Counted from the first letter of the stretch, positions 1-12,115 are shown. The stretch is 64,000 bases of DNA from Stenopsyche tienmushanensis (GCA_008973525.1 WACJ01000460.1:38033-102032); one strand, 5' to 3'. Numbers and translations: made by a program. Notes: generated from the letters alone by a model not told the origin.

Positions 1-386
1 GCGATGCCGCAGTCGCGGTCCAGCGAGACGGGCGCCGCCGGCGCCGCGGGGGCGATGGGGGCGATCGGCCCCGGAGGGACGGGAGCGATGGGGGCGGCGG
101 CGTCCGCCGCGGCCCCCGCCGTCGCGTCCTCGAAGAAGGGCGCCCCCGCCCCCGACTCGGGCAACCGTCAGCCGTCGCCGTACGACTTCCCGCTGTCGCT
201 GACGGAGGCCCTCAACGCCTACCAGTACGAGCTCTCCTGCGACGAGTACCGCGAGATCTGGAACTACTCCAAGATATACTTCTTCAAGCCCTCCACGGCA
301 ATGAGGCCCGTCGTCGACGGCAAGACCAAGTACGACGACGCCGACGGGGCCTATCTGCATTCCCTCAACGAGCACATAGCCTACAG
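1..386 (+). CDS. Dyrk2: DYRK2-type kinase, exon 1 (partial at left edge): leader plus NAPA/DH-box
   Basis: This is the first visible exon of a class II dual-specificity tyrosine-regulated kinase, a family that autophosphorylates on an activation-loop tyrosine and then phosphorylates Ser/Thr substrates. The frame is open from base 1; the first in-window ATG is at 4, but the exon may continue to the left, so the true start is unknown. Residues counted from that ATG: about 1-45 form an Ala/Gly/Met low-complexity leader, about 60-97 ([15 protein letters not shown] onward) match the NAPA region of DYRK2/4, and 109-118 (YDDADGAY) is the DH-box signature just before the kinase domain. The exon ends in AG at 386 before a GTGAGA donor; codon R128 (AG|A) is split and completed at 601. 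Base composition is very GC-rich, unlike the 3' exons. The family call is firm. The choice of DYRK2 over DYRK4 rests on recalled similarity and is slightly less sure. Confidence 0.9.
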
Positions 387-600
387 GTGAGAGCGACTCT
401 CGATTCCCGAAACGAATCCCAATTTCAATAACTGCCGAATTCCTCGATAACCCGCGTTTCGTTGCCGCATTCGTCTGTCAAATAATCGATCTTCACCGAT
501 CGAATCGCGAGCGAGACGGGATGAGCGCCGGGGGATGCGCGCGCAGATCGCCCTCGCGCAAAATTCGTCCGACACTGATCGCGCCTGTCCTCCCTTTCAG

Positions 601-1033
601 ATACGAGATCCTCAAGATGATCGGCAGGGGGAGCTTCGGCCAGGTGTTCAAAGTCTACGACCACAAGAACCGCGAGTTCGTGGCCCTCAAGATGGTCCGC
701 AACCAGCTGAGGTTCTTCTACCAGGCGAAGGAGGAGGTCCGGATCCTCGAGCACCTCCGCAAGAAGGACAAGGACAACGCGATGAACGTGATCCACATGC
801 TGGACAACTTCACGTTCAGGAACCACATGTGCATCACGTTCGAGCTGCTCTCGATAAACCTCTACGAGCTGATAAAGAAGAACAAGTTCCAGGGCTTCAG
901 CCTGCAGCTCGTGAGAAAGTTCTCGCACAGTTTGTTGCAGTGTCTGGACGCGCTGTCCAAGTTTAAAATTATACATTGTGATATGAAACCTGAAAACATT
1001 CTGCTGAAGCAGCCCGGGAGATCGGGGATCAAG
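601..1033 (+). CDS. Dyrk2: DYRK2-type kinase, exon 2: kinase N-lobe and catalytic loop
   Basis: Continues exon 1 across a 214-base intron (387-600, acceptor CCCTTTCAG). Residues 128-272 in window numbering. Visible kinase motifs, in order: the glycine-rich loop GRGSFGQV, the ATP-anchoring lysine in VALKMV, the helix-C glutamate in EEVRILEHL, the hinge region [13 protein letters not shown], the DYRK-conserved [10 protein letters not shown] block, and the catalytic loop [13 protein letters not shown]. The usual DYRK loop reads HCDLKPEN, so Leu to Met is a mild substitution. The catalytic Asp, Lys and Asn are all present. The exon ends with codon AAG at 1033 before a GTAAAC donor, phase 0. Codon use changes near 955 from strongly GC-ending to AT-ending triplets. 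An open frame runs on 90 codons into the following intron. Confidence 0.95.
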
Positions 1034-1315
1034 GTAAACTTTCCAAATGTTCCCGAATGTGGAAATCGCGTGTTTGTTGTTCTACGACACTGTTTAAATG
1101 TATATTTGAAACGGCATCATCGGTTCGTAGTGACTTTCGATTTTGTTCGCATTCGAGTCTACTCGGTGGTGGAAGCTCGAGTGGCGAGCATCCACTTCCT
1201 AATCTCTCATTATGTATTGTTATATCTCTATCGTCTGTTCCGATTTATGCACACGGTGATAGTTAGTATTCGTTTGCGACAGTTCGTGCGGCATTCGATT
1301 TTGTGAAAAAATAAA
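1034..1315 (+). other. Open intronic extension of exon 2 followed by AATAAA
   Basis: The exon 2 frame stays open for 90 codons past the donor, stopping at TGA 1304-1306. An AATAAA lies at 1310-1315. If the donor were skipped and the RNA cleaved here, a kinase lacking DFG and the C-lobe would result. This is a structural possibility only; a 90-codon open run in fairly stop-poor DNA can arise by chance. Confidence 0.3.
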
Positions 1316-3365
1316 CCAAACCAGATATCAAATCTTGCGTATTGACGCATTTCAACGAAAGGTAAAGGAAAATTACAGTGTGATTATTTTGTTCAGTGAC
1401 GTTTTTGTTCGAATGTGTAGATACGGTCGTTTTCCTCCTTTGCCGGTCCAAAACCACCAATGTCATCGCTGTCGTTTCTTGCGTTTTCCGTGTTCAAAAT
1501 ATTTTACAGAAGCTATGAAACTGCGGTCTGTGTTGGTGTTTTTTTATAGATTTTTTTTTGCTGTTGAAGGTCCGTCTTTTGTATCTGCGGCAATCGACGT
1601 TGCTGGAATTTAAGTCGATTGGTTTTTTCGTTGGACGATGAGTTTCTGGCGCGAGTCGAGGCATTCGAATGTAATCCTTAGGAAATATGAGATGGAAGCC
1701 GTGGATGGATCTGCCTTCGTTTTTTCCGATGGCATCGCCGACGTCCATCTGCGAACGCATCGAAAGTATAGATTTTTCCCTCCGAAGAGTTCTCGTAAAC
1801 GTTTAATCCATTCCCGTGGACAGCAAACATTGTTATGGTTTTAATCCGGTCGTCCGTTCACCCCGTGGAAATGCACCGCACTTCCATAATGTTTACCAGT
1901 AACTTTTCTAATGCGGACGTTTCGTTTTCCACGCTATCGATTATGTTGTAGAAAGTGTCGACGATGGCAGAGGCGGAAGGCGCTGGACTCGTCCCTCGCC
2001 ACATGCTATTGTTTTCGACTTGTCCTCTTAAATTTGTGAGATGGTCTCGTTCTAGCGCGCGGATTATTTTTAGCCGAAATTTCAGTCCGCAGCTGCTCGA
2101 CGCTGGACGCGATCTCGCCCATCAGTAAATCGAGATGCACCGTCGACGCTCCCGGACTCGGACCGAGGGTTCCGAACCCTCGGAAGACGTCCGAGGGCAC
2201 CCGATTTAGCATCCCGGGACGAGCGCCCGCTGGACCTGTGCTTTTAAAATTTAAGCACCTTTCAGTAATAATGCGCGCTTCCTCTCGGTCGGGCGCCCCT
2301 CCGGGAGACGGAGCGCTTTATTTATAGAATCGTCCCTTACGCGAGATCCTCAAAATCTGGACGAGCTCGAAGCCTCTCGCGTTAGAAACCGACATTTATT
2401 TATAATGCATCTTCTCGATTGCACAACGCTCGAGATTGTGTTTTAACGCGGCTCTCTTTTAACATCAATCTCGATAGGATCGCAGCGTTGCACAATCGTT
2501 CATAGACGCGAAGATCGCATCCATATGCTTGCGCATGTTTATTGTCGGATGTGAAAACGCATCTGTGATGAACGCGCATCGAACGCAATTTGAAGCAGCG
2601 AGTGATCAAAAAATAGCGAGAATCTGCCCGGATCATAATTTGAGTCGCAGTAATCACCGTGATGTTAATTTACTAGGAACTAAACGAATCACTTGTTTTA
2701 TAGCAGGTAAAGCTTCTTGGGATTATCAATTCTTTTTTCTGCATGAAATTATGCTAGTGACGTTCTTCGATTAGGTGCAGTTTTTCAATCGGCAATGAAA
2801 GCGTTAAAAGCCATATTTTCAACGACCAATACACTTGAATCTTATCTATCGCCAGGATAAGGATTCGTCTGGTGTGTTTTAAATTTGTTATGCATTTTGC
2901 TCGCGTGACACTGTCTGATTTAGCATGCCGCCTGATCTACGACCGTCTGACATGTCTTTGTCGAAAACGATATTCATGTATGCGAGGGTTCGACGCTTTG
3001 TCTGTGTCGAATCACAGCCGCGAACATGACGTGTGTCCTTAGAGATCCTAAAATGCAGCTGGGAAGGCTCTCAGATGATCGCCTTGCAAAATATCGGCAT
3101 TGGCAATTCGGATGCCGCCCACCGGATCGAAGATTGTGTTTAGCCCCGCTCTTGCATATCGTATGCACTCCAGTGTGGTGGGCGCTGAATCGAAGGTCGG
3201 CTGTGGGATAGAAGGCACAGCTGTGGAGTACGGGAGATCCTCTCTTTGGGTAACCATCGTGTTTTCAGTGACCCAAACGTCACGACGAATCGTCGCCGTT
3301 TGACGATTTCACTTTATTTTTGATTCATAAGCAAAAGCAATTTTGGATCAATCTGCTTTCTGTTG
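1316..3365. other. Intron stretch without recognised features
   Basis: Mixed-composition, CpG-containing DNA. The short open frames here overlap on both strands and match nothing I recognise. Confidence 0.6.
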
Positions 3366-3598
3366 TTTAGCTATTTTTGCCTATGAATGTGTTGCGAAAA
3401 TAAAAGGACAGGGTTACGGTGCAAGCCTGCCAGTTTACTTCTGAAGGAATAGATTTTGCAAATGATACTCGGCTAATGACGCCACTCCATAACAGTCAAA
3501 GTGGAATAACAAAATTGATCAACGATAAGAATGATGCGAGTATCTTAAATATCAAAACAAACGCTTGCTCTCAAGACAACACGAACGAAAATCGTCTT
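3366..3598. repeat. Dispersed repeat P, copy 1
   Basis: About 230 bases that recur in the same orientation at 29945-30175 with scattered substitutions and short gaps. Shared words include AAAATAAAAGGACAGGGTTA and GATGCGAGTATCTTA. No terminal inverted repeats or coding sequence are visible, so the class is unknown. Confidence 0.75.
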
Positions 3599-5334
3599 AT
3601 CTAGCTACGAATGCTACGAATAGACATTTGATTTTTGTCTTATGACAATGGTTAAGATCGAAGAATGTCGATTGTTGAGATAGGATCTAACTAAAAATGC
3701 TAGAGGGACTATTGCATTTCAAACAGGATAAATAGGTCCATCATTGGTATTGTCTGGCTGCGTTGAATTTCAATTCCTTTGGTGTGTGAATTTTTAGGAT
3801 TTTGAAGACTGTCTTCATCGATTCAAAGTCTGCCGGTGCAGTTGTATGAACCCTCGGCGAAATGCTGCCAAATGTTCGAAAACAGCATCCCCTGCCAATA
3901 GCACCCTCGGGGCGCTTACGTAAAGGACGCGAAACAGACGGCAGATCGACGGACGAAACGCGCGTCGAGATAAGGCCGAGTGGTTAAGGTCGCCGCTTTC
4001 CAGACGGAAGGTCGCTCTTTTGATGCCCATTGCGAAATTTCCACCGGCTCATTGTGGAAAACGCGAATGCTAATTTATCTGTATCGATTGAAGATATGTT
4101 AAGCGAAACTGGGGTGAGGCTATACGCGAGTTTTGACCCTGTTTTTTGTTCTCATTATAAAGTGAAATTCGAGCTTATCTCTCGCTAATCTGCCTTTGCG
4201 TATCGGAAGTACTCATTTTTTTATTTTCGTTTCCTTGGTTCCTTTCGTGGTTCTTCGGATTTGTTCATTATTTCCTCGGTGGAAGACTGCGGCGACCTCG
4301 CGGCAGTCTTCGGATTTCGAAAATCGATGGAGCGATTCGCGTTCGACCGTTTTCTCGATGAAATCGATTGTCAATCGTCGACAATGCTCAGAGTGGGTCA
4401 CATCTGAGTCTGTCGAAAGCGCTCTCGGGTCTGACTCAGCGAGGTGTCCTTCGATCGTTTGACTTCCCACACCGGTCTCGGATCCTACGAAAGTGACAGT
4501 AAAATGAATTCCGATGTTTATGCATGAGGGTCACATCATCATAATCTATCCTCGGACGAGAGCAAATCTGTCAGCAGACCGCCGAGAAGTCTTCGCTCGC
4601 TGCGGATATTGATAAATTGGACACGTCGGATGGATCGCCACGGGACCACCCTTTGGCGCTCAAATTGCATCCGCGAATGCAGTTTCTTAGTTATGCAAGA
4701 GTCGCTATAATGCAGGACACATTCATAGCCGGCTCAAATTTATGATCGAATTTGACGTGTGATCGGCAGCACGGCTTTATAAATCACAATTTCGACACGG
4801 ACAGCGGTGTCCGACGATTACGAAAGTGGCAAAAGTCGTAGCACTTTCGTAATCAAACGAATTTCGCCGCTTCCGAGATAAAAGACGTACGACTGTCTAA
4901 TTTTTCCTCTGCATGTTATCTTGGTTGTTCCTTGCAAGGCGTGATGCAATTGGGATCAACGTTCGATATCTAACGACGATGACATTACTTCGGCCGTCGG
5001 CTGTAAATATTGGCAAAGGATCAACGATGCGTTCCGCTACCGTGCGAAGCGCGAGTTTAACCTTTTACACTGGTGTCGAAAGCTGGAACGGTTTTCTATG
5101 AGCGCCGTTGGATTATTTTGGCATTTTACGAAGCATATATAGAGATTCGAAGCATCGTCGATCAATAAAGAATGGTTTCATTGTCGCCAGTTCGATACAT
5201 TTATGAAAGAGCATTGTTATCGCATGACAATCGATTCGCTTCTCTCTTATCGATATATATTGATGATCACCTGTCTTTGTATGAAAACCAACGTAGCGTA
5301 AATCAAGACGTACAATTTAGTAGTTAAAGCACGT
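3599..5334. other. Intron stretch, mostly featureless
   Basis: Nothing coding is recognised. It contains a short tRNA-like box-A sequence near 3973 (rejected as a gene) and a perfect 13-bp inverted repeat at 4816-4854, reported under findings. Confidence 0.55.
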
Positions 5335-5645
5335 ATTTTTGTTCTTGCGCGTTGAGTTTGCAGAAAAACAGAGACGGAGAGAGTATCTTGGTACATCTTA
5401 AGATTGTATAGATCGTTAACCCAAATTTATCAATGATATAATTAATCGATTTCAAGTGTATTGTTTATGTTTATGCTAAGAAATGAACGAATATTGTGTG
5501 CTATCAACAATGTTTATTTATTTACATACAAGCTTCATACACGCTGCGCGGTCCTGGCAGACACAAGTGGATTTGTATCGGACGATAAGTGGCGGACATT
5601 CGAATATAGCATCTAAGTTTATGATGATTTAAAATTAGCTCACTA
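5335..5645 (+). repeat. Dispersed repeat Z, copy 1
   Basis: Shares long stretches with 8845-9075, 42620-42735 and, inverted, 42362-42440 and 48070-48138. Recurrent words are AACAGAGACGGAGAGA, GATCGTTAACCCAAATTTAT and CATACACGCTGCG. No coding potential or clear ends are visible; it may be the 3' part of a retroelement. Confidence 0.65.
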
Positions 5646-5650
5646 CTCAA

Positions 5651-6014
5651 AGTGTTTTTATGCGATAGATTTACTCCACGGGGAGTCGCATATAAAAAAA
5701 TCGCATAAAAAAGACTTGAACTACATCCATTATTTTTAAAAACCGCATAACTTCAAATCAATGTGATGAAATGTATCAAAAATCGCATTAAAAAAGTTTG
5801 TAAAAAATCATATAAATTGAAAAAACAATACATATTTATCTTTGAATTGCTTTATTAAAGTCTATTTTATACTATAATCGTACAAAGTATCAATATTAGT
5901 CAGTATGCGCATTCGCATAAAAAAAGCTTTGTCCTCTATAGAAAAATGATGAATAGATTCTATTATTTTTGAAAACTGCATAACTTCAAAATCGCATAAA
6001 AACAGACCCAATTG
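5651..6014. mobile_element. TA-flanked inverted-repeat element, copy a
   Basis: The right end reads GCATAAAAACAGACCCAATTG followed by TA, and the left end starts with the matching GTTTTTATGCGATAG but is trimmed. Internal words such as AACCGCATAACTTCAAA recur in the copies at 12524, 16256 and 21299. Non-autonomous, with no transposase seen. Terminal form and TA target suggest the Tc1/mariner/pogo superfamily. Confidence 0.65.
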
Positions 6015-6135
6015 TATACGAATATTAAAAATAGGGCAAATATATTGAAATATTTGAGAATTCCACAAGGTATACTGCCTTTAACTTCAGGAGCACGATG
6101 AGCTTAATGTATGATATTGAAGATATAGATGTGAT

Positions 6136-6920
6136 TAGGGAATCCAATCCCGAGCCAAAATTTCATTGCAAAAGTCCATTTTTGCAATATAAAAAATCAC
6201 ATCAATTCAAAAATAGATCAATAAAACACTAAAAAATTCAAATATTATTTTGAAAATATGCCCGAAGAAACATTAACATTTTAAACATTAGTGTTTCGTC
6301 ATTTAGTCTGGATCTGATTTTGGAAGTCAGACAACTTGCTGCTGAAAATGCACGCTCAGCTTCCACACTCGTTGGAGGTATCTTCATCAGATATTTAAAT
6401 GCTAGTTCGAGTTGATGATCGCGTGAGCCCTCATTTTCCTATAACACCATCAATGTGACTGATAAAATTCTTTTCTGCTGAGACACGGACTAAATCTAGC
6501 AAAATTTCCGATTTCCCGACAAATTATTTATTTCCGTCGCTGCAGATGAATACTTATATACTATAATACTTTGATGTGATTCGTAAATATATTACGGAGG
6601 AATACAAAAATTCTGAACCCCGTATCTGTTATATTTCATATCGATATTCCCATTATTCGTCGAGGTGTAGTAAATACATCACCGGTAGGGAAAGGTTGCT
6701 ATAACAATTTGAAAAACATACATGTACGCTATATATGTATACATAGATTAGACAGTTATTGCTCCTAGGCGTCGCCTAAGTTCGCCAATTAGTAATTACG
6801 CCACTGTTTCCAAGCGTCTAGATTTCGTCGGGAATGTCTCGATTTAGTAGCCTTCATCGTGTTGGTGAGGTGTACGATTTCTGTTAGATAAAAATTTCAA
6901 TCCCGGGATTGGATTCCCTA
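6136..6920 (-). mobile_element. hAT transposon remnant with intact 17-bp inverted termini
   Basis: The ends are TAGGGAATCCAATCCCG and its exact reverse complement. On the - strand, 6438-6238 encodes the hAT C-terminal dimerisation domain: LELAFKYLMKIPPTSVEAER, then AFSAASCLTSKIRSRLNDET, then a FLRAYFQNNI end and a stop. This is the best preserved of several copies. The 8-bp target duplication expected for hAT is not recognisable. The right part (about 6530-6712) contains a segment ending in ACATCACCGGTAGGGAAAGG that is shared with all other copies. Most of the transposase is deleted, so the copy is dead. Confidence 0.85.
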
Positions 6921-8130
6921 ATTATGACACAATGAGTATATGTTTGTGGATAATATTGAGCGGCAAATTTAAATACTCAATCATCTTAGGTTCAAATCTA
7001 CAGGAGATGTGGCTGGCGATAATATTTTTAAAAACATATATACGCCATATGGTCTTATAAAAAGGATTCAATCAAGTGGTGAACAATTCAATCTTGTATT
7101 CGTATATGAATGTTATACGAATTTAATGATATTTTTTTATTGAACTGGATGAAAACATGCTCCGCATGTCTATTTGTCTATAAGTCGTTGGCAAACGATA
7201 ATGATGATAGTCCAAGGATCTATCAGAATCGCCCGAGTTATACATATTTAATTATGTGAATTTATCGCTCTTACGAAGCGACGATGATTTATGTTCCATT
7301 TCAAAGTGTGCATCTTCAATACTCGCGTGTTTCAATCAGAAGACTCCTGCACTAGTAAATTACGAATTTTAGCTGCTGCTTTTGTGCCCGCAATTACGAT
7401 TTATAAATCATTCTCTTATAAAAGGCGCATATTAAGTGTTAATAACCGCCAGATACCGCACTTCCTTATAACCGAACAAATAAATTGTTCGGCGATTGCA
7501 GAAAAAAAAGCGGAATCAAAAAAATATCCACCGACTACTTAGGCTTTTTTTTGCGCGGTCGGCATTATATACATTTTTTATCGAGCCGAAAAATTGCATG
7601 AGGTCATCGCATTCGAGCTCGTTTGCCGTCCACGTTCCAATGCCATTTTCGGAAAATTCGCCGTCACAATTATGCATTTCACGACGAAGAAAATGATCGA
7701 TGTCATCCGATAAATAGTGCAGAATCGAGTAAAAGTGCACTCGGGCCATTATCGGCGGATGATGGGATTTTTTTACGCTCTTCTCTCCGCTGAATTTTTA
7801 TTGAAATTCAACGTTCGCTTTTTAAATTTCATTTCGTTAATGCTGTTACGTTTTCTCCGCGCGAGAAAATCGATTCAGCGAAAATGCAATATGTAGATAA
7901 TTATTTTTGTCACTCAGATATTGTCGGATGATTTCGATAATCTTGTTCAATTCCATGCTCTTCTCGTTAAACAAATCCGATAAATGTTACTTATTGAACG
8001 GTATTGATTCATCGCCGTATCTTTGGCGATATAGAAGATCAATTGTTTCATATAAATAGCTTAATCCTTAATTCATATTCTGTATAGATATTTGTGTGTA
8101 CGAATACTACACCGGTGGGCAACAGTCGAA
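6921..8130. other. Intron stretch without recognised features
   Basis: AT-rich; no repeat or coding match recognised. Confidence 0.5.
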
Positions 8131-8650
8131 TACCTGGGGTAATGATGTAGAGTAGAGGTGGGCATGATGCATCTTTGTCCGTTTGCTCATCAAACGCAGC
8201 TAACATGTAAAATAAAATGTGGAAGTGCTGATTACAGAAGGTGTAAGTGGACTCTATGCAAAACCACTCTCTTCAAACAGCCTAGTGGTAACAGGGGAAA
8301 ACGGCTTTAGACTGCTCGAACAGAGACTCGTCTCCATGGCTAGGTACTACAAATGACCGAACCAATATGGGTACTATGATGAAGGGATAGCCCCTGCAGT
8401 CCGTCATCTGCTGCAGCCCCCTGACTGAAGTCGATATAGTATAATCAATTCCTCCCTCCTCTAACGCACCTTTGGATGCACATGGTATGAAACCGGTCCT
8501 TTGAAGGACACACAGTAAAAGGGGTAGGCACCTGAACGCTTTGCGCGCAGTGTTTTTCGTGGGGTTAAAAGAGCGGTGGAAGACATTCCCTGTGCGAGTC
8601 CGCGAAATCCGGAACAAACCGCACAGCAGCGTGATCAAAGAATCCAATTA
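8131..8650. other. GC-richer patch, possible unclassified transposon remnant
   Basis: Composition differs from its AT-rich surroundings, and a 121-codon open frame runs on the - strand (8647-8282). Its product is not recognised. It directly abuts a MITE at 8651. Confidence 0.3.
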
Positions 8651-8778
8651 CACTCGAACCTCTTTTTGTGCGATTTCGAAGTTATGCGGTTTTTAAAATC
8701 CATTGAACGCATCTTCACTTTTTCTATCTAATCGTGGCATTTTTTGTGCGATTTTACCGCACAAAAAAAGTTTTAGTG
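8651..8778. mobile_element. Short TA-flanked MITE (128 bp), copy of the GTGCG-terminus family
   Basis: Starts CACTCGAACCTCTTTTTGTG and ends with the imperfect complement CACAAAAAAAGTTTTAGTG, with TA on both sides (8649-8650 and 8779-8780). Internal words ACTTTTT and GTGCGATTT recur in the larger copies at 16256 and 21299. Confidence 0.7.
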
Positions 8779-8844
8779 TATATCATTAATGCCTTAAAGA
8801 GGTAAGACATAGTATCGTGTCCAAATTTCAGTGATTTAGAAAGA

Positions 8845-9075
8845 GCATTCTTACGTGTTGAGTTTGGAGAGAAACAGAGACGGAGAGAATGTCTTGCGTA
8901 CATCATACGATTGTTTAGATCGTTAACCCAAATTTATCGACTAATAATGATAACCCAAAATGAATTTACTTGGAGAAATTACCGAATATTGTGTGATAGC
9001 GACAGTGTTTATTTATTTATATACAATATTCATATACGCTGCGACGGTCCTGACTGATAAGCGGATTTGTACGGA
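8845..9075 (+). repeat. Dispersed repeat Z, copy 2
   Basis: Parallel to 5335-5645: GTTGAGTTTG, AACAGAGACGGAGAGA, GATCGTTAACCCAAATTTAT, then TACGCTGCGACGGTCCTGAC. Diverged by substitutions and small gaps. Confidence 0.65.
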
Positions 9076-9663
9076 TGATATTTTTGAGAAAAAAAGCATT
9101 ATTAGTGGCATCTTTCCATAGTGGATTACTATTAGTAATTGGGGAAGATGTATTTGATTCATCTCTGCTCCTGTAAACCCTGAAGGTTCGTGTAGCATTT
9201 AAAGACACCCAAATTTCATTATCAGAATTCAACGTCTAGTTCATCCATATAATCACATTATTTAATAGTTTTGCACAAAAATATTATGAATATAAATCGC
9301 CAAGAGCGATATATAGACGTTACTAATCTGATTTTTTATTCAGTTTTTTTAATTCATTTGCGTCGTATTTTTGGTAAGAATTTGCGAAATTCGACATAGC
9401 ACTCAAACGGTTAAAATGTATGCTACAAACAAACATATCAACTCACATTCAACGTCTGAAACGAATCAGGCATATGGCCGGTAAGAGTTAAAGATCATAT
9501 TAACTTTCGCGTCTTTGACAGGGGTATTAATGTACCCCAATGTAAAACATCCCATCAGAAATCTAAAATGGAAATAATATTTAATACATTGAATGATCAT
9601 AAAAATGCCATTGTCTATTATTTTCTATTGCAATTGATGCATTTTGTTATCCACCGCTTTTAA

Positions 9664-9879
9664 CCTTTCCTTTACTATGATGTATTTACTACACATCGAG
9701 ATTCGAGTTGTAATAAATTTGTAATAATGGGATTTTTTACACCATTACTACGTTGAATCTCGATATACTATCTATATCGATATATTTATTATCGAATATC
9801 TATATGAAATATAATAAATATGTACGGCGTTTTAGAATGTCATATGGTGTACTAAATACATAGCATCGTAAGAGAAAGG
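9664..9879. mobile_element. 216-bp MITE flanked by TTAA (piggyBac-like)
   Basis: TTAA sits at both ends (9660-9663, 9880-9883). The termini CCTTTCCTTTACTATGATG and, reversed, CCTTTCTCTTACGATGC are imperfect inverted repeats that extend into TATGTATTTAGTACAC-like words. The TTAA target and the CC-starting ends are piggyBac characteristics. No coding sequence is present. Confidence 0.7.
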
Positions 9880-10639
9880 TTAAATCTAACGCAATCATAT
9901 AAAACATGCAAAAAAACAACAATAAGATATATAAGCGTATATTTAAATAATTTACGATAGGATTTGGTTTTTGTCTAAAAAGAAAAAAACATCATCTTTG
10001 GTTGTAAATTTATTTAAAAATTCAATCCAATCAAATCCAATGGCATTGATCTTAAAATATGTAAACGAAATATAACAAATGGTTTTGATTTCTTTGTGCT
10101 AAATCATCAACACCGTTCGACCTTAAACACATTTATTCATCGTGTAAAGTACACTATTGCGCGTATAGATAAAGTGGTTATTTATGATCTTAAGATTGAC
10201 AGGTGTTTCGTATTTTATTAATTTATACTCTATTTGTGCATACGTTTCCGCGATCTTTGTATGCAAACGATCACCTCGCACGTCATCGGAGTGATCGTGT
10301 CGAAAACAAGCTTTCGGACATATGAAAAGCTTTGAACTGACAGCACATTGATGACGATTGACGAACTATCGACGTTTAGGCGAAGACACTTCTACCAAAA
10401 GCAATCAAAACGATTGGTCTATAAAAAATATGTAATAATAGAATATATTCAACGATTTATTGATTTCTTACAAAAAGAACACCATGTTATGTAGTACATT
10501 TTAGTATTACTAAAGCATCTAGGAACACGATCCCTTGATCGCATTTCATCAATGATATTTTCTTTGCAATTTGGTCTGCAATGGAAATGCCAAATTCAAT
10601 CTTACTATAAAATCCAACCGTTTTAGATAAGCGCTTGTA

Positions 10640-11095
10640 TTGTTATTCAATTCAAACGCTATATAAAAACTTTTTTCATGAACCTTTTTGATACTAAAAT
10701 ACGATCACGAGTAGATAATCCAATCCTGATTTTCAATAGTCTGAATCTGATTTTGGAAGCAATGCAACTTGCTACTGAAAATGCACACTTAGTCTCCACA
10801 CTCGTTGGAGGTATCATCATCAGATATTTTAATGCTAGTTCGAGTTGATGCGACAAATAAAATTCCTTTCTGCTAAGACACGGACTAAAACTCGCAAAAT
10901 TCCCGATTTCCCGACAAATTATTTATTTCCGTCGGTGCAAATGAATACTTATATGCTATAATACCTTGATATGATTCGTAATTATATTACGAAGGAATAC
11001 AAAAATTCTGAACCCCGTATCTATTATATTTCATATAGATATTCCTATTATTAGAGTCGATGTGTAGTAAATACATCACCGGTTGGGAAAGGTTA
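10640..11095 (-). mobile_element. hAT transposon remnant, copy 2
   Basis: The - strand frame 10856-10659 encodes a hAT dimerisation domain, ALKYLMMIPPTSVETKCAFS, followed by VASCIASKIRFRLL. The right part carries the same conserved segment as copy 1 (CCCGACAAATTATTTATTTC, then ACATCACCGGTTGGGAAAGG). The termini are not recognisable. Confidence 0.75.
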
Positions 11096-11892
11096 ATATT
11101 ACAATTTAAAAAACATACATTTTTCAATCCAAAAAACAAAGACATCATACTCGGTCGATCTTTCAATATCGAGCTAAATCCGGGGGTTTTACGCATTGCG
11201 TGGTTGTCGTCATCGATAGCGCAAAAGGAGGAATGCGCAAATTATAAAGGGCAATCTAAGACATACCTCTTTGTCTCGCGGCGGTCATTAGTGGTGTTAA
11301 ATTATGTAGTCGTTAGTCTTTTACGGTGCTAAGTTGTTATGACGCCGAATAAAGCGAAGACATGTCGTATACAGGTGGCTCGAGTCTTTGTTTCGAATAG
11401 AACGCGTTCTCTTCCTGCGTGCGATTTGCATCTGATTATGATGCAAGTGGCGATGCAATCGAATGTATGAACGATCGTAAATCTATAGAAGAACGACGTG
11501 TCCCATGATGGCGCCTGAGACTGCGAGGTCGCTTCTTTCTTCCTCGGTTGCTGCAGCTCCTCTCTGATGTCTCGATTCTTCGCCTTGCCTCGGCGCGTCG
11601 TCCATAATAAACAAACGTTATTTTTACCCTGGAAAACCGAATTTGCCACAGGCGCGGTCAATCCCGGAGGACCGCGTGGCATTTGAGAGCGTTCAATTTA
11701 TAATGGCCAACGCTTCCGAACCGATTGATTTGCTTTTTGAAGAAACGAGAGCGCGCTCCAAAGGGTTGCCAAAGAAAGAAATGGACGATAAATTGACAAC
11801 TCTATATTTATGCGGCGACTGTGAGTCGATAAAAATCGTTTAACACTTTGCTTGCGGGGTTGTTTGGCTTGTCATACATTGAACGCGCGAGT

Positions 11893-12115
11893 ATTAGCTT
11901 TCCCCTAACGATGTTATGTATTTAGTACGCCATATGACATTCTAAAACCCGGTATTTATTATATTTCATATCGATATTCGATAATATATATATATCAATA
12001 TAGATATTATATATATCGAGATTTAATGTAGTAATGTTGTAAAAACTTCCATTATTACAACTTTGCTACAAATCGACTCAGTGTAGTAAATACACCATAG
12101 TAAAGAATAGGTTAA
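11893..12115. mobile_element. MITE related to the TTAA-flanked element at 9664, inverted
   Basis: Contains GTTATGTATTTAGTACGCC, GACATTCTAAAACCC and at the right end ATAGTAAAGAATAGGTTAA, in the opposite order to 9664-9879. Only the right TTAA is preserved. Confidence 0.6.

Noticed and set aside
425..976. 183-codon - strand open frame over kinase exon 2
   Set aside because: Antisense shadow of a GC-rich coding exon, with repetitive Leu/Val/Glu composition.
3970..4025. tRNA-Ser/Leu-like stretch (GGCCGAGTGGTTAAGG)
   Set aside because: It has a good A box but no B box, no anticodon stem and no acceptor pairing. At most a decayed tRNA-derived fragment.
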